A stretch of DNA of 64,000 nucleotides from Rhynochetos jubatus. Its lineage: Eukaryota > Chordata > Aves > Eurypygiformes > Rhynochetidae. Within the stretch, counting starts at the first letter, position 1, and the number at the start of each line of letters is the position of its first letter. The translations under genes and the position numbers were made by a program. Shown here piece after piece: positions 50,526-61,094 of this stretch. The notes beneath the pieces are model-generated. The model was not told the DNA's origin. It did no database searches and saw nothing but the letters and a program-made list of their open reading frames with translations. The DNA lies in contig CM050672.1 in the NCBI GenBank assembly GCA_027574665.1, positions 11,082,001 through 11,146,000 of the forward strand, in the 5' to 3' direction.

Positions 50526-52522
50526 AAAATGCAGCCCACCTCCGGGAGAATCTCAAGAGCAGGGGGTGGAGCAAGCCAGGCCTCAAACCACGAGAAGCTC
50601 CAGCCCAAGTATCAGCCAAAATGCAGCCCACCTCCGGGAGAATCTCAAGAGCAGGGGGTGGAGCAAGGCAGGCCTCAAACCACGAGAAGCTCCAGCCCAA
50701 AAGGCAGGCAAAATGCAGCCCACATCCGGGAGAATCTCAAGAGCAGGGGGTGGAGCAAGCCAGGCCTCAAACCATGAGAAGCTCCAGCCCAAAAGGCAGC
50801 CAAAATGCAGCCCACATCCGGGGGAATCTCAAGAGCAGGGGGTGGAGCAAGGCAGGCCTCAAACCACGAGAAGCTCCAGCCCAAAGCGCAGCCAAAATGC
50901 AGCCCACATCCGGGAGAATCTCAAGAGCAGGGGGTGGAGCAAGCCAGGCCTCAAACCACGAGAAGCTCCAGCCCAAAAGGCAGCCAAAATGCAGCCCACA
51001 TCCGGGAGAATCTCAAGAGCAGGGGGTGGAGCAAGCCAGGCCTCAAACCACAGGAAGCTCCAGCCCAAGATTCAGCCAAAATGCAGCCCACATCCGGGAG
51101 AATATCAAGAGCAGGGGGTGGAGCAAGCCAGGCCTCAAACCACGGGAAGCTCCAGCCCAAAAGGCAGCCAAAATGCAGCCCACATGCGGGAGAATCTCAA
51201 GAGCAGGGGGTGGAGCAAGCCAGGCCTCAAACCACGAGAAGCTCCAGCCCAACAGGCAGCCAAAATGCAGCCCAAATCCGGGAGAATCTCAAGAGCAGGG
51301 GGTGGAGCAAGCCAGGCCTCAAACCACGAGAAGCTCCAGCCCAAAAGGCAGCCAAAATGCAGCCCACATCCAGGAGAATATCAAGAGCAGGGGGTGGAGC
51401 AAGACAGGCCTCAAACCACGAGAAGCTCCAGCCCAAAAGGCAGCCAAAATGCAGCCCTCATCCGGGAGAATCTCAAGAGCAGGGGGTGGAGCAAGCCAGG
51501 CCTCAAACCACGAAAAGCTCCAGCCCAAGTATCAGGCAAAATGCAGCCCACCTCCGGGAGAATCTCAAGAGCAGGGGGTGGAGCAAGCCAGGCCTCAAAC
51601 CACGAGAAGCTCCAGCCCAAAAGGCAGCCAAAATGCAGCCCACATCCAGGAGAATCTCAAGAGCAGGGGGTGGAGCAAGCCAGGCCTCAAACCACGAGAA
51701 GCTCCAGCCCAAAAGGCAACCATAATCCAGCCCACATCCGGGAGAAACTCAAGAGCAGGGGGTGGAGCAAGCCAGGCCTCAAACCACGAGAAGCTCCAGC
51801 CCAAGATTCAGCCAAAATGCAGCCCACATCCGGGAGAATCTCAAGAGCAGGGGGTGGAGCAAGCCAGGCCTCAAACCACGAGAAGCTCCAGCCCAAAAGG
51901 CAGCCAAAATGCAGCCCACATCCGGGAGAATCTCAAGAGCAGGGGGTGGAGCAAGCCAGGCCTCAAACCACGAGAAGCTCCAGCCCAAAAGGCAGCCAAA
52001 ATGCAGCCCACATCCGGGAGAATCTCAAGAGCAGGGGGTGGAGCAAGCCAGGCCTCAAACCACGAGAAGCTCCAGCCCAACAGGCAGCCAAAATGCAGCC
52101 CACATCCGGGGGAATATCAAGAGCAGGGGGTGGAGCAAGCCAGGCCTCAAACCACGAGAAGCTCCAGCCCAAAAGGCAGCCAAAATGCAGCCCACATCCG
52201 GGAGAATCTCAAGAGCAGGGGGTGGAGCAAGCCAGGCCTCAAACCACGAGAAGCTCCAGCCCAAAAGGCAGCCAAAATGCAGCCCACATCCGGGAGAATC
52301 TCAAGAGCAGGGGGTGGAGCAAGCCAGGCCTCAAACCACGAGAAGCTCCAGCCCAAAAGGCAGCCAAAATGCACACCACATCCGATAGAATATCAAGAGC
52401 AGGGGGTGGAGCAAGCCAGGCCTCAAACCACGAGAAGCTCCAGCCCAAAAGGCAGCCAAAATGCAGCCCACCTCCGGGAGAATCTCAAGAGCAGGGGGTG
52501 GAGCAAGCCAGGCCTCAAACCA
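50526..52522 (+). repeat. 21-unit tandem duplication, copy 2
   Basis: Direct repeat of 48,594-50,590. It ends at 52,523, where CCATGAG replaces the CCACGAG of the first copy. The lack of any visible change over about 2 kb, in an array where most other duplicated blocks differ at several sites, marks this as the youngest event in the window. A false duplication made during assembly is the alternative. Confidence 0.9.
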
Positions 52523-54299
52523 TGAGAAGCTCCAGCCCAAAAGGCAGCCAAAATGCAGCCCACATCCGAGAGAATATCAAGAGCAGGGGATGGAGCAAGC
52601 CAGGCCTCAAACCACGAGAAGATCCAGCCCAAAAGGCAGCGAGAATGCAGCACACGTCCGGGAGAATATCAAGAGCAGGGGGTGGAGCAAGCCAGGCCTC
52701 AAACCACGGGAAGCTCCAGCCCAAGAGTCAGCTAAAATGCAGCCCACATCCAGGAGAATCTCAAGAGCAGGGGGTGGAGAAAGCCAGGCCTCAAACCACG
52801 AGAAGCTCCAGCCCAAAAAGCAGCCAAAATGCAGCCCACATCCGAGAGAATCTCAAGAGCAGGGGGTGGAGCAAGCCAGGCCTCAAACCACGAGAAGCTC
52901 CAGCCCAACAGGCAGCCAAAATGCAGCCCACATCCTGGAGAATCTCAAGAGCAGGGGGTGGAGCAAGGCAGGCCTCAAACCACGAGAAGCTCCAGCCCAA
53001 GTATCAGCCAAAATGCAGCCCACATCCAGGAGAATATCAAGAGCAGGGGGTGGAGCAAGCCAGGCCTCAAACCACGAGAAGCTCCAGCCCAAAAGGCAGC
53101 CAAAATGCAGCCCACCTCCGGGAGAATCTCAAGAGCAGGGGGTGGAGCAAGACAGGCCTCAAACCACGAGAAGCTCCAGCCCAAAATGCAGCCAAAATGC
53201 AGCCCATATCCGGAGAATGTCAAGAGCAGGGGTTGGAGGAAGTCAGGCCTCAAACCACGAGAAGCTCCAGCCCAAAAAACAGCCAAAATACAGCAAACAT
53301 CCGGGAGAATCTCAAGAGCAGGGGGTGGAGCAAGCCAGGCCTCAAACCACGAAAAGCTCCAGCCCAAGTATCAGGCAAAATGCAGCCCACCTCCGGGAGA
53401 ATCTCAAGAGCAGGGGGTGGAGCAAGCCAGGCCTCAAACCACGAGAAGCTCCATCCCAAAAGTCAGCCAAAATGCAGCCCACATCCTGGAGAATCTCAAG
53501 AGCAGGGGGTGGAGCAAGCCAGGCCTCAAACCACGAGAAGCTCCAGCCCAAAAGGCAGCCATAATCCAGCCCACATCCGGGAGAATCTCAAGAGCAGGGG
53601 TTGGAGCAAGCCAGGCCTCAAACCACGAGAAGCTCCAGCCCAAGATTCAGCCAAAATGCAGACCACATCCGGGAGAATCTCAAGAGCAGGGGGTGGAGCA
53701 AGACAGGCCTCAAACCACGAGAAGCTCCAGCCCAAAAGGCAGCCAAAATGCAGCCCACATCCGGGAGAATCTCAAGAGCAGGGGGTGGAGCAAGCCAGGC
53801 CTCACACCACGAGAAGCTCCAGCCCAAAAGGCAGCCAAAATGCAGCCGACATCCGGGAGAATCTCAAGAGCAGGGGGTGGAGCAAGCCAGGCCTCAAACC
53901 ACGAGAAGCTCCAGCCCAACAGGCAGCCAAAATGCAGCCCACATCCGGGGGAATATCAAGAGCAGGGGGTGGAGCAAGCCAGGCCTCAAACCACGAGAAG
54001 CTCCAGCCCAAAAGGCAGCCAAAATGCAGCCCACATCCGGGAGAATCTCAAGAGCAGGGGGTGGAGCAAGCCAGGCCTCAAACCACGAGAAGCTCCAGCC
54101 CAAAAGGCAGCCAAAATGCAGCCCACATCCTGGAGAATCTCAAGAGCAGGGGGTGGAGCAAGCCAGGCCTCAAACCACGAGAAGCTCCAGCCCAAAAGGC
54201 AGCCAAAATGCACACCACATCCGATAGAATATCAAGAGCAGGGGGTGGAGCAAGCCAGGCCTCAAACCACGAGAAGCTCCAGCCCAAAAGGCAGCCAAA

Positions 54300-55500
54300 A
54301 TGCAGCCCACCTCCGGGAGAATCTCAAGAGCAGGGGGTGGAGCAAGCCAGGCCTCAAACCATGAGAAGCTCCAGCCCAAAAGGCAGCCAAAATGCAGCCC
54401 ACATCCGAGAGAATATCAAGAGCAGGGGATGGAGCAAGCCAGGCCTCAAACCACGAGAAGATCCAGCCCAAAAGGCAGCGAGAATGCAGCACACGTCCGG
54501 GAGAATCTCAAGAGCAGGGGGTGGAGCAAGCCAGGCCTCAAACCACGGGAAGCTCCAGCCCAAGAATCAGCTAAAATGCAGCCCACATCCAGGAGAATCT
54601 CAAGAGCAGGGGGTGGAGAAAGCCAGGCCTCAAACCACGAGAAGCTCCAGCCCAAAAAGCAGCCAAAATGCAGCCCACATCCGAGAGAATCTCAAGAGCA
54701 GGGGGTGGAGCAAGCCAGGCCTCAAACCACGAGAAGCTCCAGCCCAACAGGCAGCCAAAATGCAGCCCACATCCTGGAGAATCTCAAGAGCAGGGGGTGG
54801 AGCAAGGCAGGCCTCAAACCACGAGAAGCTCCAGCCCAAAATGCAGCCAAAATGCAGCCCACATCCGGGAGAATATCAAGAGCAGGGGGTGGAGCAAGCC
54901 AGGCCTCAAACCACGAGAAGCTCCAGCCCAAAAGGCAGCCAAAATGCAGCCCACCTCCGGGAGAATCTCAAGAGCAGGGGGTGGAGCAAGACAGGCCTCA
55001 AACCACGAGAAGCTCCAGCCCAACAGGCAGCCAAAATGCAGCCCATATCCGGAGAATGTCAAGAGCAGGGGTTGGAGGAAGTCAGGCCTCAAACCACGAG
55101 AAGCTCCAGCCCAAAAAACAGCCAAAATACAGCAAACATCCGGGAGAATCTCAAGAGCAGGGGGTGGAGCAAGCCAGGCCTCAAACCACGAGAAGCTCCA
55201 GCCCAAAAGGCAGCCAAAATGCAGCCCACCTCCGGGAGAATCTCAAGAGCAGGAGATGGAGCCAGCCATGCCCCAAAGAACGAGAAGCTCCATCCCAATA
55301 GGCAGCCAAAATGCAGCCCACCTCCGGGAGAATCTCAAGAGCAGGGGGTGGAGCAAGCCAGGCCTCAAACCACGAGAAGCTCCAGCCCAAAAGGCAGCCA
55401 TAATCCAGCCCACATCCGGGAGAATCTCAAGAGCAGGGGGTGGAGCAAGCCAGGCCTCAAACCACGAGAATCTCCAGCCCAACAGGCAGCGAAAATGCAG
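54300..55500 (+). repeat. 13-unit block C, further copy
   Basis: It pairs with 47,400-48,600 and, over its first ten units, with 52,460-53,340 (offset 1,839 bp, 20 units minus one). Local differences include CAACAGGCAG in the unit before the 91-bp variant at 55,046 and GGAGATGGAGCC for GGAGGTGGAGCC near 55,253. From about 55.5 kb the sequence changes to units of the CCAAGATTTAGCC and CAACCAAAATGC types. Those types are common at 32-42 kb. Confidence 0.73.
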
Positions 55501-58500
55501 CCCACCTCCGGGAGAATCTCAAGAGCAGGTGGTGGAGCAAGCCAGGCCTCAAACCACGAGAAGCTCCAGCCCAACAGGCAGCCAAAATGCAGCCCAAATC
55601 CGGGAGAATCTCAAGAGCAGGGGTTGGAGCAAGCCAGGCCTCAAACCACGAGAAGCTCCAGCCCAAAAGGCAGCCAAAATGCAGCCCACATCCGGGAGAA
55701 TCTCAAGAGCAGGGGGTGGAGCAAGCCAGGCCTCAAACCACGAGAAGCTCCAGCCCAAGATTTAGCCAAAATGCAGACCACATGCGGGAGAATCTCAAGA
55801 GCAGGGGGTGGAGCAAGGCAGGCCTCAAACCACGAGAAGCTCCAGCCCAAAAGGCAACCAAAATGCAGCCCACCTCCGGGGGAATATCAAGAGCAGGGGG
55901 TGGAGCAAGCCAGGCCTCAAACCACGAGAAGCTCCAGCCCAAAATGCAACCAAAATGCAGCCCACATCCGGGAGAATCTCAAGAGCAGGGGGTGGAGCAA
56001 GACAGGCCTCAAACCACAAGAAGCTCCAGCCCAAAAGGCAGCCAAAATGCAGCCCACATCCGGGAGAATCTCAAGAGCAGGGGGTGGAGCAAGGCAGGCC
56101 TCAAACCACGAGAAGCTCCAGCCCAAGTATCAGCCAAAATGCAGCCCACATCCGGGAGAATCTCAAGAGCAGGGTGTGGAGCAAGCCAGGCCTCAAACCA
56201 CGAGAAGCTCCAGCCCAAAAGGCAGCCAAAAGCCAGCCCACCTCCGGGAGAATCTCAAGAGCAGGGGGTGGAGCAAGCCAGACCTCAAACCACGAGAAGC
56301 TCCAGCGCAAAATGTAGCCAAAATGCAGCCCACATCCGGGAGAATCTCAAGAGCAGGGGGTGGAGCAAGCCAGGCCTCAAACCACGAGAAGCTCCAGCCC
56401 AAAAGGCAGCCAAAATGCAGCCCACATCCGAGAGAATATCAAGAGCAGGGGGTGGAGCAAGCCAGGCCTCAAACCACGAGAAGCTCCAGCCCAACAGGCA
56501 GCCAAAATGAAGCCCAAATCCGGGAGAATCTCAAGAGCAGGGGGTGGAGCAAGCCAGGCCTCAAACCACGAGAAGCTCCAGCCCAAGAATCAGCCAAAAT
56601 GCAGCCCACATACGGGAGAATCTCAAGAGCAGAGGGTGGAGCAAGCCAGGCCTCAAACCACGAGAAGCTCCAGCCCAATAGGCAGCCAAAATGCAGCCCA
56701 CATCCAGGAGAATATCAAGAGCAGGGGGTCGAGCAAGCCAGGCCTCAAACCACGAGAAGATCCAGCCCAAGAATCAGCCAAAATGCAGCCCACATACGGG
56801 AGAATCTCAAGAGCAGGGGGTGGAGCAAGGCAGGCCTCAAACCACGAGAAGCTCCAGCCCAAAATGCAGCCAAAATGCAGCCCACCTCCGGGAGAATCTC
56901 AAGAGCAGGGGGTGGAGCAAGCCAGGCCTCAAACCACGAGAAGCTCCAGCCCAAAAGGCAGCCAAAATGCAGCCCATATCCGGAGAATGTCAAGAGCAGG
57001 GGTTGGAGGAAGGCAGGCCTCAAACCACGAGAAGCTCCAGCCCAAAAAACAGCCAAAATACAGCAAATATCCGGGAGAATCTCAAGAGCAGGGGGTGGAG
57101 CAAGGCAGGCCTCAAACCACGAGAAGCTCCAGCCCAAAAGGCAGCCAAAATGCAGCCCACCTCCGGGAGAATCTCAAGAGCAGGGGGTGGAGCAAGCCAG
57201 GCCTCAAACCACGAGAATCTCCAGCCCAACAGGCAGCGAAAATGCAGCCCACCTCCGGGAGAATCTCAAGAGCAGGGGGTGGAGCAAGCCAGGCCTCAAA
57301 CCACGAGAAGCTCCAGCCCAAAAGGCAACCAAAATGCAGCCCACATCCGGGGGAATATCAAGAGCAGGGGGTGGAGCAAGCCAGGCCTCAAACCACGAGA
57401 AGATCCAGCCCAAAATGCAACCAAAATGCAGCCCACATCCAGGGGAATATCAAGAGCAGGGGGTGGAGCAAGCCAGGCCTCAAACCAGGAGAATCTGCAG
57501 CCCAAAAGGCAGCCAAAATGTAGCCCACATGCGGGAGAATCTCAAGAGCAGGGGGTGGAGCAAGCCAGGCCTCAAACCAGGAGAAGCTCCAGCCCAAAAG
57601 GCAGCCAAAATGCAGCCCACATCCAGGAGAATCTCAAGAGCAGGGGGTGGAGCAAGACAGGCCCCAAACCACGAGAAGCTCCAGCCCAAAAGGCAGCCAA
57701 AAGCCAGCCCACCTCCGGGAGAATCTCAAGAGCAGGGGGTGGAGCAAGACAGACCTCAAACCACGAGAAGCTCCAGCCCAAAAGGCAGCCAAAATGCAGC
57801 CCACATCCGGGAGAATCTCAAGAGCAGGGGGTGGAGCAAGCCAGGCCTCAAACCACGAGAAGCTCCAGCCCAAAAGGCAGCCAAAATGCAGCCCACATCC
57901 GAGAGAATATCAAGAGAAGGTGGTGGAGCAAGCCAGGCCTCAAACCACGAGAAGCTCCAGCCCAACAGGCAGCCAAAATGCAGCCCAAATCCGGGAGAAT
58001 CTCAAGAGCAGGGGGTGGAGCAAGCCAGGCCTCAAACCACGAGAAGCTCCAGCAAAAAATGCAGCCAAAATGCAGCCCAAATCCGGGAGAATCTCAAGAG
58101 CAGGGGGTGGAGCAAGCCAGGCCTCAAACCACGAGAAGCTCCAGCCCAAAATGCAGCCAAAATGCAGCCCACGTCCGGGAGAATATCAAGAGCATGGGGT
58201 GGAGCAAGGCAGGCCTCAAACCACGAGAAGCTCCAGCCCAAGTATCAGCCAAAATGCAGCCCACCTCCGGGAGAATCTCAAGAGCAGGGGGTGGAGCAAG
58301 CCAGGCCTCAAACCACGAGAAGCTCCAGCCCAATAGGCAGCCATAATCCAGCCCACATCCGGGAGAATCTCAAGAGCAGGGGGTGGAGCAAGCCAGGCCT
58401 CAAACCACGAGAAGCTCCAGCCCAAGATTCAGCCAAAATGCAGACCACATCCAGGAGAATATCAAGAGCAGGGGGTGGAGCAAGACAGGCCTCAAACCAC

Positions 58501-59149
58501 GAGAAGCTCCCGCCCAAAAGGCAGCCAAAATGCAGCCCACATCCGGGAGAATCTCAAGAGCAGGGGGTGGAGCAAGCCAGGCCTCAAACCACGAGAAGCT
58601 CCAGCCCAAAAGGCAGCCAAAATGCAGCCCACATCCGGGAGAATCTCAAGAGCAGGGGGTGGAGCAAGCCAGGCCTCAAACCACGAGAAGCTCCAGCCCA
58701 ACAGGCAGCCAAAATGCAGCCCACATCCGGGGGAATATCAAGAGCAGGGGGTGGAGCAAGCCAGGCCTCAAACCACGAGAAGCTACAGCCCAAAAGGCAG
58801 CCAAAATGCAGCCCACATCCGGGAGAATCTCAAGAGCAGGGGGTGGAGCAAGCCAGGCCTCAAACCACGAGAAGCTCCAGCCCAAAAGGCAGCCAAAATG
58901 CAGCCCACATCCGGGAGAATCTCAAGAGCAGGGGGTGGAGCAAGCCAGGCCTCAAACCACGAGAAGCTCCAGCCCAAAATGCAGCCAAAATGCACACCAC
59001 ATCCGATAGAATATCAAGAGCAGGGGGTGGAGCAAGCCAGGCCTCAAACCACGAGAAGCTCCAGCCCAAAAGGCAGCCAAAATGCAGCCCACCTCCGGGA
59101 GAATCTCAAGAGCAGGGGGTGGAGCAAGCCAGGCCTCAAACCACGAGAA

Positions 59150-61094
59150 GATCCAGCCCAAAAGGCAGCGAGAATGCAGCACACGTCCGGGAGAATATCA
59201 AGAGCAGGGGGTGGAGCAAGCCAGGCCTCAAACCACGGGAAGCTCCAGCCCAAGAATCAGCTAAAATGCAGCCCACATCCAGGAGAATCTCAAGAGCAGG
59301 GGGTGGAGCAAGCCAGGCCTCAAACCACGAGAAGCTCCAGCCCAAAAAGCAGCCAAAATACAGCCCACATCCGAGAGAATCTCAAGAGCAGGGGGTGGAG
59401 CAAGCCAGGCCTCAAACCACGAGAAGCTCCAGCCCAACAGGCAGCCAAAATGCAAGCCAAATCCGGGAGAATCTCAAGAGCAGGGGGTGGAGCAAGCCAG
59501 GCCTCAAACCACGAGAAGCTCCAGCCCAATGAGCAGCCAAAATGCAGCCCACATACGGGAGAATCTCAAGAGCAGGGGTTGGAGCAAGCCAGGCCTGAAA
59601 CCACGGGAAGCTCCAGCCCAATGAGCAGCCAAAATGCAGCCCACATCCGGGAGAATCTCAAGAGCAGGGGGTGGAGCAAGCCAGGCCTCAAACCACGAGA
59701 AGCTCCAGCCCAACAGGCAGCCAAAATGCAGGCCAAATCCGGGAGAATCTCAAGAGCAGGGGTTGGAGCAAGCCAGGCCTCAAACCACGAGAAGCTCCCG
59801 CCCAAAAGGCAGCCAAAATACAGCCCACATCCGGGAGAATCTCAAGAGCAGGGGGTGGAGCAAGCCAGGCCTCAAACCACGAGAACCTCCAGCCGAAAGG
59901 GCAGCCAAAATGCAGCCCACATCCGGGAGAATCTCAAGAGCAGGGGGTGGAGCAAGCCAGGCCTCAAACCACGAGAAGCTCCAGCCCAAAAGGCAGCCAA
60001 AATGCACACCACATCCGATAGAATATCAAGAGCAGGGGGTGGAGCAAGCCAGGCCTCAAACCACGAGAAGCTCCAGCCCAAAAGGCAGCCAAAATGCAGC
60101 CCACCTCCGGGAGAATCTCAAGAGCAGGGGGTGGAGCAAGCCAGGCCTCAAACCATGAGAAGCTCCAGCCCAAAAGGCAGCCAAAATGCAGCCCACATCC
60201 GAGAGAATATCAAGAGCAGGGGATGGAGCAAGCCAGGCCTCAAACCACGAGAAGATCCAGCCCAAAAGGCAGCGAGAATGCAGCACACGTCCGGGAGAAT
60301 CTCAAGAGCAGGGGGTGGAGCAAGCCAGGCCTCAAACCACGGGAAGCTCCAGCCCAAGAATCAGCTAAAATGCAGCCCACATCCGGGAGAATCTCAAGAG
60401 CAGGGGGTGGAGCAAGCCAGGCCTCAAACCACGAGAAGCTCCAGCCCAAAAAGCAGCCAAAATTCAGCCCACATCCGAGAGAATCTCAAGAGCAGGGGTT
60501 GGAGCAAGCCAGGCCTCAAACCACGAGAAGCTCCAGCCCAACAGGCAGCCAAAATGCAAGCCAAATCCGGGAGAATCTCAAGAGCAGGGGGTGGAGCAAG
60601 CCAGGCCTCAAACCACGAGAAGCTCCAGCCCAATGAGCAGCCAAAATGCAGCCCACATACGGGAGAAATTCAAGAGCAGGGGTTGGAGCAAGCCAGGCCT
60701 GAAACCACGAGAAGCTCCAGCCCAAAAGGCAGCCAAAATGCAGCCCACATCCGGGAGAATCTCAAGAGCAGGGGGTGGAGCAAGCCAGGCCTCAAACCAC
60801 GAGAAGCTCCAGCCCAACAGGCAGCCAAAATGCAGGCCAAATCCGGGAGAATCTCAAGAGCAGGGGTTGGAGCAAGCCAGGCCTCAAACCACGAGAAGCT
60901 CCCGCCCAAAAGGCAGCCAAAATGCAGCTCACATCCTGGAGAATCTCAAGAGCAGGGGGTGGAGCAAGCCAGGCCTCAAACCACGAGAACCTCCAGCCGA
61001 AAGGGCAGCCAAAATGCAGCCCACATCCGGGGGAATCTCAAGAGCAGGGGGTGGAGCAAGCCAGGCCTCAAACCACGAGAAGCTCCAGCCCAAA
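59150..61094 (+). repeat. 12-unit tandem duplication, period 1,104 bp
   Basis: Copy 1 is about 59,150-60,253 and partial copy 2 about 60,254-61,094. Shared rare states are GCGAGAATGCAGCACACG (near 59,168 and 60,272), ATGCAAGCCAAATCC, CCAATGAGCAGCC, GGCCTGAAACC, and AGAACCTCCAGCCGAAAGGG (near 59,883 and 60,987). Differences include GGGAAATTC against GGGAATCTC and loss of one CCAATGAG unit state in copy 2. The duplication is younger than the left-domain blocks but older than the 48.6-52.5 kb one. Confidence 0.8.

Larger units (their letters stand above)
28471..56991 (+). repeat. Family of 14 dispersed 91-bp variant units
   Basis: A unit with TATCCGGAGAATGTC lacks one G of the usual CCGGGAG and so is 91 bp. 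The sequence starts at 28471, 29482, 31597, 32884, 34907, 36285, 37572, 39043, 40606, 45757, 48148, 53207, 55046 and 56977. Intervals are 11, 23, 14, 22, 15, 14, 16, 17, 56, 26, 55, 20 and 21 units, each minus one base, except that the interval ending at 36285 loses one more base near 34.97 kb. In most copies the next unit is also distinctive (CCCAAAAAACAGCC, then ATACAGCAAAC). One deletion event was therefore copied together with its neighbour across about 28.5 kb. None occurs left of 28.4 kb or right of 57 kb in this window. A 92-bp recombinant form with GAGAGAATGTC is near 47,785. Confidence 0.93.

Noticed and set aside
47770-59532. Open frame of 3,920 codons, and others over 1,000 codons such as 14,016-19,463, 18,248-23,236 and 39,897-45,167
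   Set aside because: The frames are open only because the T-poor satellite unit lacks stop codons in all three + frames. Overlapping frames give the same cyclic peptide. Starts fall at the internal ATGCAG of the unit, and there are no splice, promoter or poly(A) signals. I do not call them genes.
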